DNA of 64,000 nucleotides from Costus lasius (taxonomy: Eukaryota; Streptophyta; Magnoliopsida; Zingiberales; Costaceae): NCBI GenBank assembly GCA_027563935.2, contig CM050453.2, forward strand, positions 90,866,665 through 90,930,664. The letters run 5' to 3'. The position numbers were made by a program, and so were the translations under genes. Shown piece by piece: positions 63,190 to 64,000 of this stretch. Positions within the stretch are counted from its first letter, which is position 1. Every line of letters starts with the position of its first letter. Under the pieces are notes generated by a model. That model was not told where the DNA came from. It saw only the letters and a program-made list of their open reading frames with translations, and searched no databases.

Positions 63190-63870
63190 GAAATAGTTTA
63201 CTTACAATTCTTTCTCTTTGAATCATCATGCCTAAGCTTTTTTTAGTTGCCCCATATCTTCCATCTCAAATTTATCATTTAAATTTGATTTCAACTTATT
63301 AATTGCACATGTTCTTTGCTACAACTAATGATGCCTTGAACTTAGCTTTTTCAAGTCTTAAAAAACCATCTTTCAATTTGAAAATTCATTTAAACCCAAC
63401 AATCTTTCTTATTTTTAGGTGGCTTGACCAATTTCCATGTTTTGTTCCTTTAGAGAGACACTATCTCTTCTTACATAACCACCACTATTTAGAAGAGTTC
63501 CCACAAGAGTGCTTCTAAATATAAAGAAAGATAACCAAACCATTTGTTTCTTGTGCTATTGCCAATGCATATGTAACATAATTATTGAGTTATGTAGGTC
63601 TTTTTACCTGTCTAGGAGTTCTATATTTATCAATTATGTCCTCCTTGGCTTGTGATTCATCTACATCATCTAAAATAGGCAATTGCACTGAATCGTGTTC
63701 TGAATTATTTTGTGAAGACTTGAATTCTCCACCTCAAAATCCACCTTTTTATTAGAGTTGTTTGAACATTGAGAAGTGATATCTTGTTCCTTCTTTTAAG
63801 TTGATGCATTGATCCCTCATCAAATACCACATTTCTAGTAATAATGAATTTAGGTGTCTTTTTGATAACC
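63190..63870 (-). pseudogene. Ty1/copia integrase end and reverse transcriptase relic
   Basis: Reading the minus strand from right to left: P-K-F-I-I-T-R-N-V-V-F-D-E-G-S-M (about 63800-63850), the known end of copia integrase. Then an acidic linker with R-T-P-R-Q-V-K-R-P (63590-63625), then broken RT: M-E-I-G-Q-A-T near 63430 and I-N-K-L-K-S-N-L-N-D-K-F-E-M-E-D-M-G (about 63250-63305). The RT core is deleted between these. Stops and frameshifts throughout. Confidence 0.8.
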
Positions 63871-64000
63871 CGAAAGGTAACACTATAAGTATGGCACGCG
63901 TATACCTTAGACTAATCCCCGGCAACAGCGCCAAAAACTTGATAGCCCGAAAGGGAACACAACAAATCTGGCACGCGTGTACCTTAGACTAATCCTTGGT
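63864..64000 (-). repeat. Athila/Tat LTR end and primer site at the window edge, with ~52-bp duplication
   Basis: The LTR begins at 63940 ('tgatagcccgaaag') six bases from a primer site (63916-63933; minus strand TGGCGCTGTTGCCGGGGA) and continues past 64000. The first ~52 bases of the LTR end ('cccgaaagg...accttagactaatcc') occur a second time at about 63868-63917, on the internal side of the primer site, directly against the copia relic. Confidence 0.75.

Overview
This is nuclear DNA from a plant, most likely a flowering plant with a repeat-rich genome. The evidence is plant-type Ty3/gypsy and Ty1/copia retrotransposons with tRNA-Met or tRNA-Asp-like primer sites, a five-exon CYP86-clan P450 gene with GT-AG introns, and a nuclear-type tRNA-Glu. 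I cannot name the species. By my reading there is one intact host gene in 64 kb (cytochrome P450 CYP704-like, 25128-27053). Almost everything else is retrotransposon, arranged as two nested towers.

Tower 1 (1-24381). The oldest layer is a chromovirus-like gypsy element 'F' on the minus strand. Its 5' LTR is 23414-24381 and its left end lies outside the window. Three elements interrupt it. 'A' (1-5873, minus) is an Athila/Tat-type gypsy element that enters F near the RNase H/integrase region. 'C' (6396-13225, plus) is a Reina/CRM-type gypsy element flanked by AGTAT and sits between F's RT and RNase H. 'G' (14766-22372, plus) is flanked by CATAT and sits in F's gag zinc knuckle. G is unusual: it has three 1212-bp LTRs inside one target-site duplication, no RT or integrase, and a long open frame with a retropepsin-like domain whose active-site loop is altered.

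Gene island (24382-33258). The P450 gene lies about 750 bp from the F LTR. It is followed by AT-rich sequence with decayed copia fragments on both strands, a tRNA-Glu(UUC)-like sequence and an (AT)n microsatellite.

Tower 2 (33259-62912). A solo-type LTR 'E' is split by a Tekay/Del-type chromovirus 'D' (34155-62560, minus), whose GGGGA target duplications now lie 28.4 kb apart. D carries a truncated LTR 'J' in gag, a solo LTR 'H' (41983-43497, AGTAC) in its 5' LTR, and an Athila-like element 'B' in the same LTR. B in turn contains 'K' (44547-52246, AGCAC), a complete non-autonomous element that keeps only a gag zinc knuckle fused to a very acidic open frame. The order of insertion is therefore E, then D, then H/J/B, then K.

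Right edge (62913-64000). A copia pol relic on the minus strand abuts the primer site and LTR end of another Athila/Tat element.

The most interesting signals are the short CGG palindromes (typically 7-3-7, such as TTACGGC-AGT-GCCGTAA). They occur at about the same place in the LTRs of several different families, and in two elements recur in a matching version in the internal region. The others are the gag/acidic fusion shared by K and B, and the three-LTR element G.
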